Source: CAVXFS01 sp049582805 (GTDB lineage: Bacteria; Pseudomonadota; Gammaproteobacteria; Burkholderiales; Gallionellaceae). Taken from it: DNA of 64,000 nt. Made by a program: the position numbers and the translations under genes. This document shows positions 25,907-34,591 of the stretch, in pieces. Position 1 is the stretch's first letter; each line of letters starts with the position of its first letter. The stretch lies in NCBI GenBank assembly GCA_049582805.1, contig JBAUUR010000012.1:1-64000 (forward strand), read 5' to 3'. The notes beneath the pieces are model-generated. The model worked only from the letters and a program-made list of their open reading frames with translations. It searched no databases and was not told the origin of the DNA.

Positions 25907-26805
25907 GATGCCTGTTTTCCTTCTTCAGTTGTTCCTTTATACAGTTTGCCGGAGAACAGGCTGGCCGTCACGATCAGCACCGCCCCGGCAAATTCCCGCG
26001 CGCCCATTGCCTCGCCCGCCAGAAAATACGATGCCACGGCAGCGACCACCAGTTCGAACATGAACAGCAGGATGGACCGGTTGGCGGGCAACAGGGTCAG
26101 TCCGTATTGCACCGAGAAACTGGTGCAACACAGCACCAGCGCGACCAGCAGAATCAGCCACCAAGCAGCCGGCGTGATAGCCTGCACTTGCGCTTCAACA
26201 TTGCCGCCATACAGCAGGGGAATGGCGGTCAGCAGCGATGTTCCAAACCACACTGTGGCGGATTTGAAGTTGATGCTCAGTTGCTGCACACGGCGCACCA
26301 GGACGTTGGTCGCGGCGAAGCACAGTCCCGCCGACAGCCCGATCCATTCGGCCAGGTTTTGTGGCAGCGGCGGGCTGTTGCCGGGTTGCCACAGCATGAC
26401 GAACGCGCCGCCCAGAGACGATGCGATGATGGCATAACCATATCGGTTCAAGCGTTCGCCAAGCATGATTCTGGACAGCAGTACCGTCCACAGCGGTGCA
26501 AGGTAGAACAACAGCAGCACGCGCATGACCTCGCCGCCCAGCATCGCCAGCACGTAGCCGAGATTGGTCCAGCCCGCGCACAGGGTCAATGCAACACCCC
26601 ACCAGCCGGCCAGGCGCAATTCCCGCCATATCGGTCCGGACACCAGCAATCCGAAAACCAGAGCGATGGCATAGGTCAGGAAAGTGGCCAATTCACCGGA
26701 AACGCCTTGCACTGCCAGTGCACGGTAGGGATACCAGATCAATCCCCATACCGTCGCCGCATTCAGCAATGAGGCGACCGCCACCACTTTTTGTTTTGAG
26801 GCCAC
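25903..26805 (-). CDS. EamA/DMT-superfamily transporter
   Basis: The 300-residue protein has ten predicted membrane helices in two EamA repeats, with PLWTVLLSRIMLGERLNRYGY ending the first and SILLFMFELVVAAVASYFLAGEAMGAREFAG ending the second. The start is placed at GTG 26805 (MASKQKVVAVASLLNAATVWGL). The longer frame to 27084 runs through the dapC promoter and its start region and was rejected. It likely exports a metabolite or amino acid. It overlaps purT, so both are probably co-expressed. Confidence 0.82.
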   Translation of the reverse strand: MASKQKVVAVASLLNAATVWGLIWYPYRALAVQGVSGELATFLTYAIALVFGLLVSGPIWRELRLAGWWGVALTLCAGWTNLGYVLAMLGGEVMRVLLLFYLAPLWTVLLSRIMLGERLNRYGYAIIASSLGGAFVMLWQPGNSPPLPQNLAEWIGLSAGLCFAATNVLVRRVQQLSINFKSATVWFGTSLLTAIPLLYGGNVEAQVQAITPAAWWLILLVALVLCCTSFSVQYGLTLLPANRSILLFMFELVVAAVASYFLAGEAMGAREFAGAVLIVTASLFSGKLYKGTTEEGKQAS

Positions 26806-26990
26806 TCGTTCGCCCTTTATAATGCACCCTTTTTGCCGCCATCCAAAAGCCTCTGCGCAGCGTAACGAGCACGGGCAAGACAAGGAGGAAGGCGGCGAAA
26901 AACCGCAGTGTATATAGACTATACATGAGGATTTTGAGCCGTCTTTCGACGATGTATCACCAAGCGCAGCAGTTGCGCAGAGGTTTTTGA

Positions 26991-28184
26991 ATGAACCCAG
27001 ACCTAGATCGTTTGCAACCCTACCCGTTCCAGAAACTTGCCGCGCTGTTCCGTGAAGTGACACCGGATGGGTCGTTGTCCCCAATCAGCCTGTCCATCGG
27101 CGAACCCAAACACGCGACCTCGCAGTTCATCAAGGACGCGCTGATCGGCGGCCTGAACGGACTGGCGAATTATCCCACAACCGCCGGCAGCGACGCGCTG
27201 CGCAGCGCCATTGCGAACTGGCTGGCGCGGCGCTACGGCATACCCGCGCCGGACGCCAGGACGCAAGTCCTGCCGGTGAACGGCAGCCGCGAGGCCCTGT
27301 TTGCTTTTGCCCAAGCGGTGATAGACCGCAGCCGCCCAAACCCGGTGGTAGTCTGCCCCAATCCGTTCTATCAGATCTACGAAGGTGCGGCACTGCTGGC
27401 CGGCGCCACGCCGCATTTTCTCAACACGCTGCCGGAAAACGGTTACGCGCTGGATTTCCCGCAACTGCCGGAAGCAGTGTGGCAGCGCACCCAGCTGATC
27501 TATGTCTGTTCACCGGGCAATCCCAACGGTCATGTGATGCCGCTGGCGGAATGGAAAACCCTGTTCGAAATGGCCGACCGCTACGGCTTCATCATCGCCG
27601 CGGACGAGTGTTATTCGGAAATCTATTTCGAGCATCCGCCGCTCGGAGCGCTCCAGGCCGCGCGGCAACTCGGGCGCGGCGACTACAGGAACCTGGTGGT
27701 ATTCTCCAGCCTGTCCAAGCGTTCCAATGTGCCGGGCATGCGCTCCGGCTTCGTCGCGGGCGATGCCAGGATACTGGAGAAATTCGCGCTGTACCGCACC
27801 TACCATGGCTGCGCCATGAACCCGGCGGTGCAGGCTGCGAGCATCGCCGCATGGAGCGATGAAATGCACGTTGCAGAGAACCGCCGCCTGTATGCGGAGA
27901 AATTCGGCCGGGTCGCCGGGATACTCAAGCCGGTGCTGCCGGTGTCGATGCCGGACGCCGGCTTTTATCTGTGGATACGCACACCGATTGCCGACAGCTC
28001 TTTCGCGCAGAGCTTATATCGCGACTATAATGTGGCCGTATTGCCAGGCAGCTACCTTGCACGCAGTGCGAATGGCGTGAACCCCGGTGAAGGTTTTGTG
28101 CGTCTGGCTCTGGTTGCCAGCACTGAAGAGACCGTGGAAGCCGCGCACCGCATAGCTGATTTCAGCCTTAAAATTCAGACGTAA
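26991..28184 (+). CDS. dapC: Succinyldiaminopimelate transaminase DapC
   Basis: The 397-residue PLP aminotransferase of fold type I has SIGEPKH, NPFYQIYEGAALLAG, VCSPGNPNG, the DECYSEIY Asp/Tyr pair, and the PLP lysine in FSSLSKRSNVPGMRSG. It converts N-succinyl-2-amino-6-ketopimelate to succinyl-LL-diaminopimelate in lysine and peptidoglycan synthesis. The neighbouring dapD and downstream dapE supply the preceding and following steps, which supports DapC over other aminotransferases. The ATG at 26991 is preceded by a weak GAGG. Confidence 0.93.
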   Translation: MNPDLDRLQPYPFQKLAALFREVTPDGSLSPISLSIGEPKHATSQFIKDALIGGLNGLANYPTTAGSDALRSAIANWLARRYGIPAPDARTQVLPVNGSREALFAFAQAVIDRSRPNPVVVCPNPFYQIYEGAALLAGATPHFLNTLPENGYALDFPQLPEAVWQRTQLIYVCSPGNPNGHVMPLAEWKTLFEMADRYGFIIAADECYSEIYFEHPPLGALQAARQLGRGDYRNLVVFSSLSKRSNVPGMRSGFVAGDARILEKFALYRTYHGCAMNPAVQAASIAAWSDEMHVAENRRLYAEKFGRVAGILKPVLPVSMPDAGFYLWIRTPIADSSFAQSLYRDYNVAVLPGSYLARSANGVNPGEGFVRLALVASTEETVEAAHRIADFSLKIQT

Positions 28185-28276
28185 GACTTGAGACGTAAGA
28201 CTTAAGTTAAAACAAAACCCGCGTAGCGGACAAAGCCAACTTATAACTTACGTCTTACGTCTAAAATCTTACGTCT
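28178..28276. repeat. Inverted and direct AGACGTAAGACTT repeats between dapC and dapD
   Basis: AGACGTAAGACTT occurs twice in direct orientation (28178 and 28192) and its complement AAGT..TACGTCTTACGTCT lies at about 28246-28276, so the stretch can form a long stem around a CCGCGTAGCGG hairpin. It lacks a T-run. It could be a dispersed repeat or an attenuating structure in the dapC-dapD transcript. Confidence 0.55.
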
Positions 28277-28302
28277 ACCAACTTTAATTAACAGGAAACC
28301 TC

Positions 28303-29127
28303 ATGCAAGAATTGCAAGCCATCATCGAATCCGCTTTCGAGCGCCGTGCTGAAATCACGCCGCGCACAGTTGACTCAAAACTGAAGGAAGCGGTGAACAC
28401 CGTCATCGAGCAGCTTGACCAGGGCAAGTTGCGCGTTGCCGAACGCCGGAGCGTCGGCCAGTGGATCACCCATCAATGGATCAAGAAAGCGGTGCTGCTG
28501 TCGTTCCGCATGGAAGACAACTTTTTCATCAAGGGCGGCTTCACCAATTACTATGACAAGGTGCCATCTAAGTTTTCCGATTACAATTCCAAGGAATTCC
28601 GCGACGGCGGCTTTCGGGTGGTGCCGCCCGCCGCGGCGCGCAAAGGCTCATTCATTGCCAGGAATGTGGTGCTGATGCCGTCCTACGTCAACATCGGCGG
28701 CTATGTGGATGAAGGCACCATGGTGGACACCTGGGCCACCGTCGGCTCCTGCGCACAGATCGGCAAGAATGTGCACCTCTCCGGCGGCGTCGGTATTGGC
28801 GGCGTGCTGGAACCGGTGCAGGCCAATCCCACCATCATCGAGGATAATTGCTTCATCGGTGCGCGCTCGGAGATCGTCGAAGGCGTGATCGTGGAAGAGG
28901 GCTCGGTGATCTCGATGGGCGTATACATCGGCCAGAGCACCAAAATCTATGATCGTGAAACCGGCGAAGCGCACTATGGCCGCGTCCCGGCCGGTTCGGT
29001 GGTGGTCAGCGGCAATCTGCCTTCCAGGGACGGCAGCTATAGCCTGTACTGTGCGGTAATAGTGAAAAAGGTTGATGCCAAGACGCTTTCCAAGGTCGGG
29101 ATCAATGAATTGTTGAGAGGAATATGA
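28303..29127 (+). CDS. dapD: 2,3,4,5-tetrahydropyridine-2,6-dicarboxylate N-succinyltransferase DapD
   Basis: The 274-residue left-handed beta-helix acyltransferase is complete, with an N-terminal helical domain (LQAIIESAFERRAEITPRT), the WITHQWIKKAVLLSFRMED segment and hexapeptide repeats rich in I/V-G (VGSCAQIGKNVHLSGGVGIGG). It transfers succinyl from succinyl-CoA to tetrahydrodipicolinate. It follows dapC in the lysine pathway order and has an AGGAAAC ribosome site before ATG 28303. Confidence 0.96.
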   Translation: MQELQAIIESAFERRAEITPRTVDSKLKEAVNTVIEQLDQGKLRVAERRSVGQWITHQWIKKAVLLSFRMEDNFFIKGGFTNYYDKVPSKFSDYNSKEFRDGGFRVVPPAAARKGSFIARNVVLMPSYVNIGGYVDEGTMVDTWATVGSCAQIGKNVHLSGGVGIGGVLEPVQANPTIIEDNCFIGARSEIVEGVIVEEGSVISMGVYIGQSTKIYDRETGEAHYGRVPAGSVVVSGNLPSRDGSYSLYCAVIVKKVDAKTLSKVGINELLRGI

Positions 29128-29173
29128 GTCGTAGGGGCGTATGGCAATACGCCCCTACGCTCCAGGAGAAACC

Positions 29174-30343
29174 ATGATCATTACCCCCCTGCTTAAACTC
29201 GCAGCTGACAAGCAAGCTTCAGACCTGTTCTTTACCGTAGGCGCGCCGATAAATATCAAGATCGAAGGCGTCACCATGCCGGTCAATGCGCAAATTCTGA
29301 ATTCGGAAGTTATCAAGAGCATTGCCTACGAACTCATGAAGCCTGAGCAGATCGCCGTGTTCGAGGAGGAAATGGAAATGAATTTTTCATTCCGGGAAAA
29401 GAACATCGGCAATTTCCGGGTCAACATTTTTCGCCAGCGGAACGACATAGCCCTGGTCATCCGCTACGTCAGGCGGCATATCCAGACGGTGGAGGAATTG
29501 AGCCTGCCACCGGTGCTGAATGAACTCATCATGCAAAAGCGCGGGCTGGTGCTGGTGGTCGGTGCATCCGGGTCGGGCAAATCCACCACACTTGCTTCCA
29601 TGATCCAGCACCGCAACCTCAATCACAGCGGCCACATCCTGACCATAGAAGATCCCATCGAATATATCTTCGAACATGGCAAATCCATCGTTAACCAGCG
29701 CGAGGTCGGCAGCGACACCCTGTCTTATGAAAGCGCGCTGGGCAATGCCATGCGTGAGGCACCGAACGTATTGATGATAGGAGAGATTCTCGGCCGCGAC
29801 ACATTGAGGCATGCGCTGATTTTTGCCCAGACTGGCCACCTTTGCCTGTCCACGCTGCATGCCAACAACAGTTATCACGCGCTCAACCGCATCGTCAATT
29901 TCTTTCCCTATGACGCACGGCAGGCTGTGCTTTCCGACCTGTCCATGTCTTTGCGCGCGGTGATCTCGCAACGCCTGCTGCGCAGCAAAGAAGGCAAGCT
30001 GGTGCCGGCAGTGGAAGTGCTGCTCAACTCGTCACTGATCTCTGATCTGATCAGGAACGACGAGATAGACAAGATCCACGAAGCGATCGATAAAAGCGTG
30101 TCTCCCGGTTCGCAAACTTTCGAGCGTGCGCTGTACAAGTTGTTCAAGAGTGGTTTGATCACGCGTGAGGAAGCGATGCTCAACGCCGATTCCGCCAGCA
30201 ACCTGTCATCCCTGATCGATTTCTCGCAAACCACGAAATTGAAGACTTATGATCCGAATGACGCAGCACCGGCTACGCCCCCTCCTCCGGTGACAGAATT
30301 TGAAGATATTTCGCTCGACTTGGACGGACCCCGGTCGTCTTAA
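29174..30343 (+). CDS. pilU: Type IV pilus twitching ATPase PilU-like
   Basis: The 389-residue PilT/PilU family ATPase starts at ATG 29174 behind CAGGAGAAA. It has an N-terminal PAS-like domain (LLKLAADKQASDLFFTVGAP), Walker A GASGSGKST, the Asp box LTIEDPIEYIFEH, and a His box in CLSTLHANNSYHALNRIVNFFP. The C-terminal tail after residue 350 is extended and proline-rich, typical of PilU rather than PilT. The Walker B segment reads IGEILGRDT where relatives have GEIRDRET; the catalytic Glu is kept. It should power pilus retraction alongside PilT, which is not in the window. Confidence 0.88.
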   Translation: MIITPLLKLAADKQASDLFFTVGAPINIKIEGVTMPVNAQILNSEVIKSIAYELMKPEQIAVFEEEMEMNFSFREKNIGNFRVNIFRQRNDIALVIRYVRRHIQTVEELSLPPVLNELIMQKRGLVLVVGASGSGKSTTLASMIQHRNLNHSGHILTIEDPIEYIFEHGKSIVNQREVGSDTLSYESALGNAMREAPNVLMIGEILGRDTLRHALIFAQTGHLCLSTLHANNSYHALNRIVNFFPYDARQAVLSDLSMSLRAVISQRLLRSKEGKLVPAVEVLLNSSLISDLIRNDEIDKIHEAIDKSVSPGSQTFERALYKLFKSGLITREEAMLNADSASNLSSLIDFSQTTKLKTYDPNDAAPATPPPPVTEFEDISLDLDGPRSS

Positions 30344-30359
30344 TGAAAGTTTCCCGCAG

Positions 30360-30710
30360 ATGACGCTATACGGCATCCCGAACTGCAGTACGGTCAAGAA
30401 AGCCCGCGCGTTCCTTGAAGCGCATGATGTCCCGCACGAATTCCACGACTTCAGGAAACAGGGGGTCACCGAAGCCAGGCTTTCCGCCTGGCTGAAACAA
30501 GTCGGCTGGCAAAAGTTGCTGAAGAAAACCGGGCCGACCTGGGGACAATTGCCGGAAGCGGTGAAATCCTCGATCAGGGATGATCGCTCCGCGTTGAAAC
30601 TGATGCTGGAGAAACCCAACGTCATCAAACGTCCTGTTCTGGAACAGAATGGCAAGGTGCTGGCGACCGGCTTTGACGAAGCGGTTTACACAAAACTTTT
30701 CAATTCCTGA
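30360..30710 (+). CDS. ArsC/Spx/MgsR-family protein
   Basis: The 116-residue thioredoxin-fold protein has a single active-site-like cysteine (YGIPNCSTVKKARAFLE), HEFHDFRKQGVTEARLSAWL and the ArsC-family end VIKRPVLEQNGKVLATGFDEAVY. This subfamily (E. coli YffB) is distinct from true arsenate reductases and may bind glutathione or RNA polymerase. It lies between pilU and dapE in a tight run, and this context is widespread in betaproteobacteria. ATG 30360 was chosen because the fold begins there. Confidence 0.85.
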   Translation: MTLYGIPNCSTVKKARAFLEAHDVPHEFHDFRKQGVTEARLSAWLKQVGWQKLLKKTGPTWGQLPEAVKSSIRDDRSALKLMLEKPNVIKRPVLEQNGKVLATGFDEAVYTKLFNS

Positions 30711-30717
30711 ACCCATC

Positions 30718-31848
30718 ATGTCCCATACGCTGGAACTCGCGCAACAACTCATCTCCCGGAAATCCCTGACCCCGCTGGATGACGGCTGCCTGGAAATCAT
30801 CGGCGCGCGTTTGGCCAAACTCGATTTCGACCTCGAGAAAATACGCCACAGTCAAGTTGATAATCTTTGGGCGCGACGCGGCCATGCCGCGCCCATAGTC
30901 TGTTTTGCCGGGCATACCGATGTCGTGCCGACCGGGCCGCTGAATCAATGGAGCAGCGACCCATTCGTTCCGACAATTCGGGACGGCATGCTGTATGGGC
31001 GCGGCGCATCCGACATGAAAGGCTCGCTGGCCGCCTTTGTGACCGCCATCGAAAAATTTGTCGGCGAATATCCTGGACACCGCGGCTCGATCGCCCTGCT
31101 GCTCACCTCGGACGAAGAAGGTGTGGCGGTGGACGGCACGGCGCGCGTGGTGGAAGCGTTGCAGGCGCGCGGCGAGACGCTGGATTACTGCATCGTGGGC
31201 GAACCGACTTCAATCAGCAAGACCGGTGACACCATCAAGAACGGGCGGCGCGGCTCGCTGTCCGGGACGCTGACAGTGAAGGGTGTGCAAGGCCACATCG
31301 CCTATCCGCACCTGGTGAAGAATCCGATCCATCTCGCCGCGCCGGCCATCGCCGAACTCGCCGCGACAATATGGGACAAGGGCAACGAATATTTCCCGCC
31401 CACCTCATGGCAGATCTCCAACATCCACGGTGGCACCGGTGCGACCAATGTGGTCCCAGGCGCCGTGGAAATCCTGTTCAACTTCCGCTTTTCCACGGCC
31501 AGCACCGTGGATGGACTGAAGGCGCGGGTGCATGAAATCCTGAATCGTCATGGTCTGGAATACGAGTTGAAATGGGAATACTCCGGCAAACCTTACCTGA
31601 CGCCGCGCGGCAACCTGGTGGATGTCGTGAGCGCAGCCATATACCAGGTTGCCGGCGTCAACACCGAGCTTTCCACCAGCGGCGGAACTTCGGACGGACG
31701 CTTCATCGCCGACATCTGCCCGCAAGTGATAGAACTCGGGCCGCTCAACGCGACCATCCACAAGATCAATGAATGCGTCGCGGTCGCAGATCTGGATACA
31801 TTGTCGGCAATTTATTGCGGCGTGCTCACGCGGCTGCTGGCCAAATAA
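30718..31848 (+). CDS. dapE: Succinyl-diaminopimelate desuccinylase DapE
   Basis: The 376-residue M20 metallohydrolase has the zinc site residues in FAGHTDVVPTG, GRGASDMKGSLAAF, TSDEEG and the catalytic Glu pair, the dimerisation domain with GVQGHIAYPH, and the end TSGGTSDGRFI. It releases LL-diaminopimelate from its succinyl form, the step after DapC. ATG 30718 is seven bases after the stop of the Spx-like gene. The upstream frame extension overlaps that gene and was not used. Confidence 0.95.
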   Translation: MSHTLELAQQLISRKSLTPLDDGCLEIIGARLAKLDFDLEKIRHSQVDNLWARRGHAAPIVCFAGHTDVVPTGPLNQWSSDPFVPTIRDGMLYGRGASDMKGSLAAFVTAIEKFVGEYPGHRGSIALLLTSDEEGVAVDGTARVVEALQARGETLDYCIVGEPTSISKTGDTIKNGRRGSLSGTLTVKGVQGHIAYPHLVKNPIHLAAPAIAELAATIWDKGNEYFPPTSWQISNIHGGTGATNVVPGAVEILFNFRFSTASTVDGLKARVHEILNRHGLEYELKWEYSGKPYLTPRGNLVDVVSAAIYQVAGVNTELSTSGGTSDGRFIADICPQVIELGPLNATIHKINECVAVADLDTLSAIYCGVLTRLLAK

Positions 31849-32759
31849 TGGACATCAATTACTTTTCCGAAGCCAGCAAAACGCTCAAAACCGTGCGTGA
31901 TTGCCTGCGGTTCGCCGTCAGCCGCTTTAATGAAGGAGAGCTGTTCTTCGGCCATGGCAGTTCTTCGTCCTATGATGAAGCGGCCTACCTCATCCTGCAT
32001 ACCCTGCACCTTCCGCTGGATACGCTCGAGCCATTCCTCGATGCCACGCTGACGCAGGTCGAACTGTATGAAGTGCTGAACGTGATCGAGAAGCGCGTGG
32101 AACAACGCATCCCCGCCGCCTACCTCACGCATGAAGCGTGGCTCGGAGATTTCCGCTTCTATGTGGATGAACGCGTCATCGTACCGCGCTCCTTCATCGC
32201 CGAACTGTTGCGTGAACAACTTGCTCCATGGATCGTGGATGCGCAGGCAGTCAGCCGCGTGCTCGACATGTGCACCGGCAGCGGCTGTCTCGCCATCCTC
32301 GCCGCGCTTGCCTTCCCCGACGCAGAAGTGGATGCGGCGGACATCTCTCATAGCGCTCTGGAAGTCGCTCAACGCAACGTTGCTGACTATGGATTGCAGG
32401 CACGTGTCCACCTTGTCGAGTCTGACCTGTTCACCAATCTCGGTGGCAAAAAATATGACCTCATCTTCAGCAACCCGCCTTATGTGGACGCCAAATTGGT
32501 CGCCGAACTGCCACTGGAATACCTGCATGAACCCAAACTTGCATTGGGCAGCGGCATCGATGGCCTGGATGCCACACGCGAGATCCTCAAACGCGCCGCC
32601 GCCCACCTCAACCCCGAAGGCCTGCTGGTGGTCGAGATTGGGCACAACCGCGATGAACTGGAAGCTGCCTTCCCCGATCTGCCGTTCACCTGGCTGGAGG
32701 TGGCGGCAGGCGATGAGTTCGTGTTCCTGCTGCGGCGTGAAGACCTGATCGATCGCTGA
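31848..32759 (+). CDS. prmB: Ribosomal protein L3 N5-glutamine methyltransferase PrmB
   Basis: The 303-residue protein has the HemK-type N-terminal helical domain (EVLNVIEKRVEQRIPAAYLTHEAWLGD), a SAM-binding core with LDMCTGSGCLAIL and the catalytic NPPYVD motif. It methylates the glutamine of L3. PrmB is favoured over PrmC because of the N-terminal sequence with FFGHGSSSSYDEAAYLI. The start ATG 31848 overlaps the dapE stop by one base, so both are coupled, and the next gene overlaps in the same way. Confidence 0.92.
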   Translation: MDINYFSEASKTLKTVRDCLRFAVSRFNEGELFFGHGSSSSYDEAAYLILHTLHLPLDTLEPFLDATLTQVELYEVLNVIEKRVEQRIPAAYLTHEAWLGDFRFYVDERVIVPRSFIAELLREQLAPWIVDAQAVSRVLDMCTGSGCLAILAALAFPDAEVDAADISHSALEVAQRNVADYGLQARVHLVESDLFTNLGGKKYDLIFSNPPYVDAKLVAELPLEYLHEPKLALGSGIDGLDATREILKRAAAHLNPEGLLVVEIGHNRDELEAAFPDLPFTWLEVAAGDEFVFLLRREDLIDR

Positions 32760-33574
32760 TGCCCGTCGAGCATTACGAGAACTTTCCAGTCGCATCCATC
32801 CTGCTGCCAAAATACCTGCGGCGGCCGGTCGAGATCATCTATCGCTTCTCGCGCCAGGCCGATGACTTCGCCGATGAAGGGAACATGCCAAACGAAGAAC
32901 GTCTGGTGCAGCTGAATGGGTTTCGCGCCGAACTGAACCGCATCACCAACAACGAGGCACCGCAGACGTCCCTGTTCCGCGATGTGGCAAACATCGTGGC
33001 CGAGCACCAGCTGCCGCTGCATTTGTTTTACGATCTGCTCGATGCTTTTACGCAGGACGTGATAAAAAGCCGTTATGCGAATTTCGATGAATTGCTCGAC
33101 TACTGCCGCCGCTCTGCCAATCCGGTGGGCCGCCTGTTGCTGCACTTGTACCAGGAAGCGACGCCAACCAAGCTGGCCTATGCCGACAACATCTGCACCG
33201 CGCTGCAACTCATCAACTTCTGGCAGGATGTGAAGAAGGATTACGCGATCGGACGCATCTATCTGCCGCAGGACGAAATGGCACAGTTCAGTGTCACTGA
33301 GCAGCACGTCGCGCAAGGCAGGGCGAATGCGGAATGGCGCGACCTGATGCGTTTCCAGACGGATCGCGCCAGCGAAATGATGAAACGCGGCGCGCCGCTC
33401 GGCAGCATACTAACCGGACGCACCGGACTGGAGATGCGCATGATCATCGCGGGTGGCAACCGCATCATCGCCAAGCTGCGCGGGGTCAATTTCGACGTGT
33501 TCGAGCGCCGTCCGGTGTTGCAGATGCACGACTGGGTTATCATGCTGATGCGCAGTGCACCGTTTTCATTTTGA
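32759..33574 (+). CDS. hpnC: Squalene synthase HpnC (hydroxysqualene synthase)
   Basis: The 271-residue trans-isoprenyl diphosphate synthase fold carries the first Asp motif SRQADDFADE and the second WQDVKKDY. Relative to HpnD it lacks the phytoene-synthase-like first motif DDVVDE, which marks it as HpnC. With HpnD and HpnE it makes squalene from farnesyl diphosphate by way of hydroxysqualene, feeding hopanoid membrane lipids. Start ATG 32759 overlaps the stop of prmB. Confidence 0.9.
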   Translation: MPVEHYENFPVASILLPKYLRRPVEIIYRFSRQADDFADEGNMPNEERLVQLNGFRAELNRITNNEAPQTSLFRDVANIVAEHQLPLHLFYDLLDAFTQDVIKSRYANFDELLDYCRRSANPVGRLLLHLYQEATPTKLAYADNICTALQLINFWQDVKKDYAIGRIYLPQDEMAQFSVTEQHVAQGRANAEWRDLMRFQTDRASEMMKRGAPLGSILTGRTGLEMRMIIAGGNRIIAKLRGVNFDVFERRPVLQMHDWVIMLMRSAPFSF

Positions 33575-33577
33575 CCG

Positions 33578-33661
33578 TCCCCGCTCCCCACCCTTCTCCC
33601 ATCAATGGCAAGGGGGTCAGTTCCCTCTCCCCATGCGGGAGAGGGCGAGGGAGAGGGGGAA
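33578..33661. repeat. CCCTCTCCC/GGGAGAGGG palindromic repeat between hpnC and hpnD
   Basis: The spacer between these otherwise adjacent genes is made of a double hairpin with CCCTCTCCCCATGCGGGAGAGGG as its core. It is the same family found in hsdR and dinG. It does not look like a promoter or terminator and probably leaves the operon intact. Confidence 0.7.
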
Positions 33662-33675
33662 ACTTACTGAGTGAA

Positions 33676-34509
33676 ATGACCCCAGATCAATATTGCCAGC
33701 AAAAAGCCGCCGCCAGCGGCTCCAGCTTCTACTACAGTTTCATGTTCCTGCCGCCGGACAAGCGCCGCGCGATTACCGCGCTGTACGCCTTCTGCCGCGA
33801 AGTGGACGATGTGGTCGACGAATGTTCGGACGAGAACGTGGCGCGCACCAAGCTCGCATGGTGGCGCGGGCAGGTCGCCGCAATTTACCATGGCATGCCG
33901 CAGCATCCGGTGTGCCAGGCGCTCGCTCCAATGGTGAAGCAGTTCAACCTGCCGCAGGAACATCTGCTGGAAATTGTAGACGGCATGGAAATGGACCTGA
34001 ACCGCCACAGCTATGAAAACTTCAAGTCACTGCAACTGTATTGCTATCGTGTCGCATCGGTGGTCGGCCTGATGGCGGCGGAAATCTTCGGCTACACCGA
34101 CCGCAGGACGCTGAAATACGCGCACGATCTCGGCATCGCCTTCCAACTCACCAACATCATCCGCGACGTCGGCGAGGATGCAAGGCGCGGGCGCATCTAC
34201 CTGCCGCTGGACGAACTGCAACAGTTCGGCGTCGGCGCCAGCGATATTCTCAATGGGCGCGAAAACGAAGATTTTTACAAGTTGATGCAGTTCCAGATCG
34301 AACGCGCGCAACGATTCTACCAGCAGGCATTCGAGCAACTGCCTGACGCCGACCGCAAGGCACAGCGCACCGGACTCATCATGGCGGCGATCTATCGCAC
34401 CACGCTGGATGAAATCGGGCGCAGCGGCTGCCATGTATTACGCGAACGCATTTCGCTGACGCCGTTGCGCAAGCTGTGGCTGGCTTATAAGACGTGGTGG
34501 CAGAACTGA
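33676..34509 (+). CDS. hpnD: Presqualene diphosphate synthase HpnD
   Basis: The 277-residue head-to-head prenyl synthase has FYYSFMFLPPDKRRAITALYAFCREVDDVVDE, with the first Asp-rich motif, and FQLTNIIRDVGEDARRGRIYLP, with the second, as in phytoene/squalene synthases. It joins two farnesyl diphosphates. ATG 33676 was chosen because the family begins MTPDQYCQQKA; the longer frame runs through a repeat and into hpnC. Confidence 0.93.
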   Translation: MTPDQYCQQKAAASGSSFYYSFMFLPPDKRRAITALYAFCREVDDVVDECSDENVARTKLAWWRGQVAAIYHGMPQHPVCQALAPMVKQFNLPQEHLLEIVDGMEMDLNRHSYENFKSLQLYCYRVASVVGLMAAEIFGYTDRRTLKYAHDLGIAFQLTNIIRDVGEDARRGRIYLPLDELQQFGVGASDILNGRENEDFYKLMQFQIERAQRFYQQAFEQLPDADRKAQRTGLIMAAIYRTTLDEIGRSGCHVLRERISLTPLRKLWLAYKTWWQN

Positions 34510-34519
34510 TTAGTGTAAT

Positions 34520-34587
34520 TTCCCCCACCCTAACCCTCCCCCGCAGGGAGAAGGGACGATTGTTGTTTCTCCCATGCGGGAGAAACA
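34520..34587. repeat. CCCTCCCCC/GGGAGAA palindromic repeat between hpnD and hpnE
   Basis: Hairpin units CCCTAACCCTCCCCC and TTTCTCCCATGCGGGAGAAA fill the spacer, ending five bases before the hpnE start. The family is the one seen between hpnC and hpnD. A possible earlier start of hpnE at 34574 lies inside this repeat and was not used. Confidence 0.65.
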
Positions 34588-34591
34588 CTCG

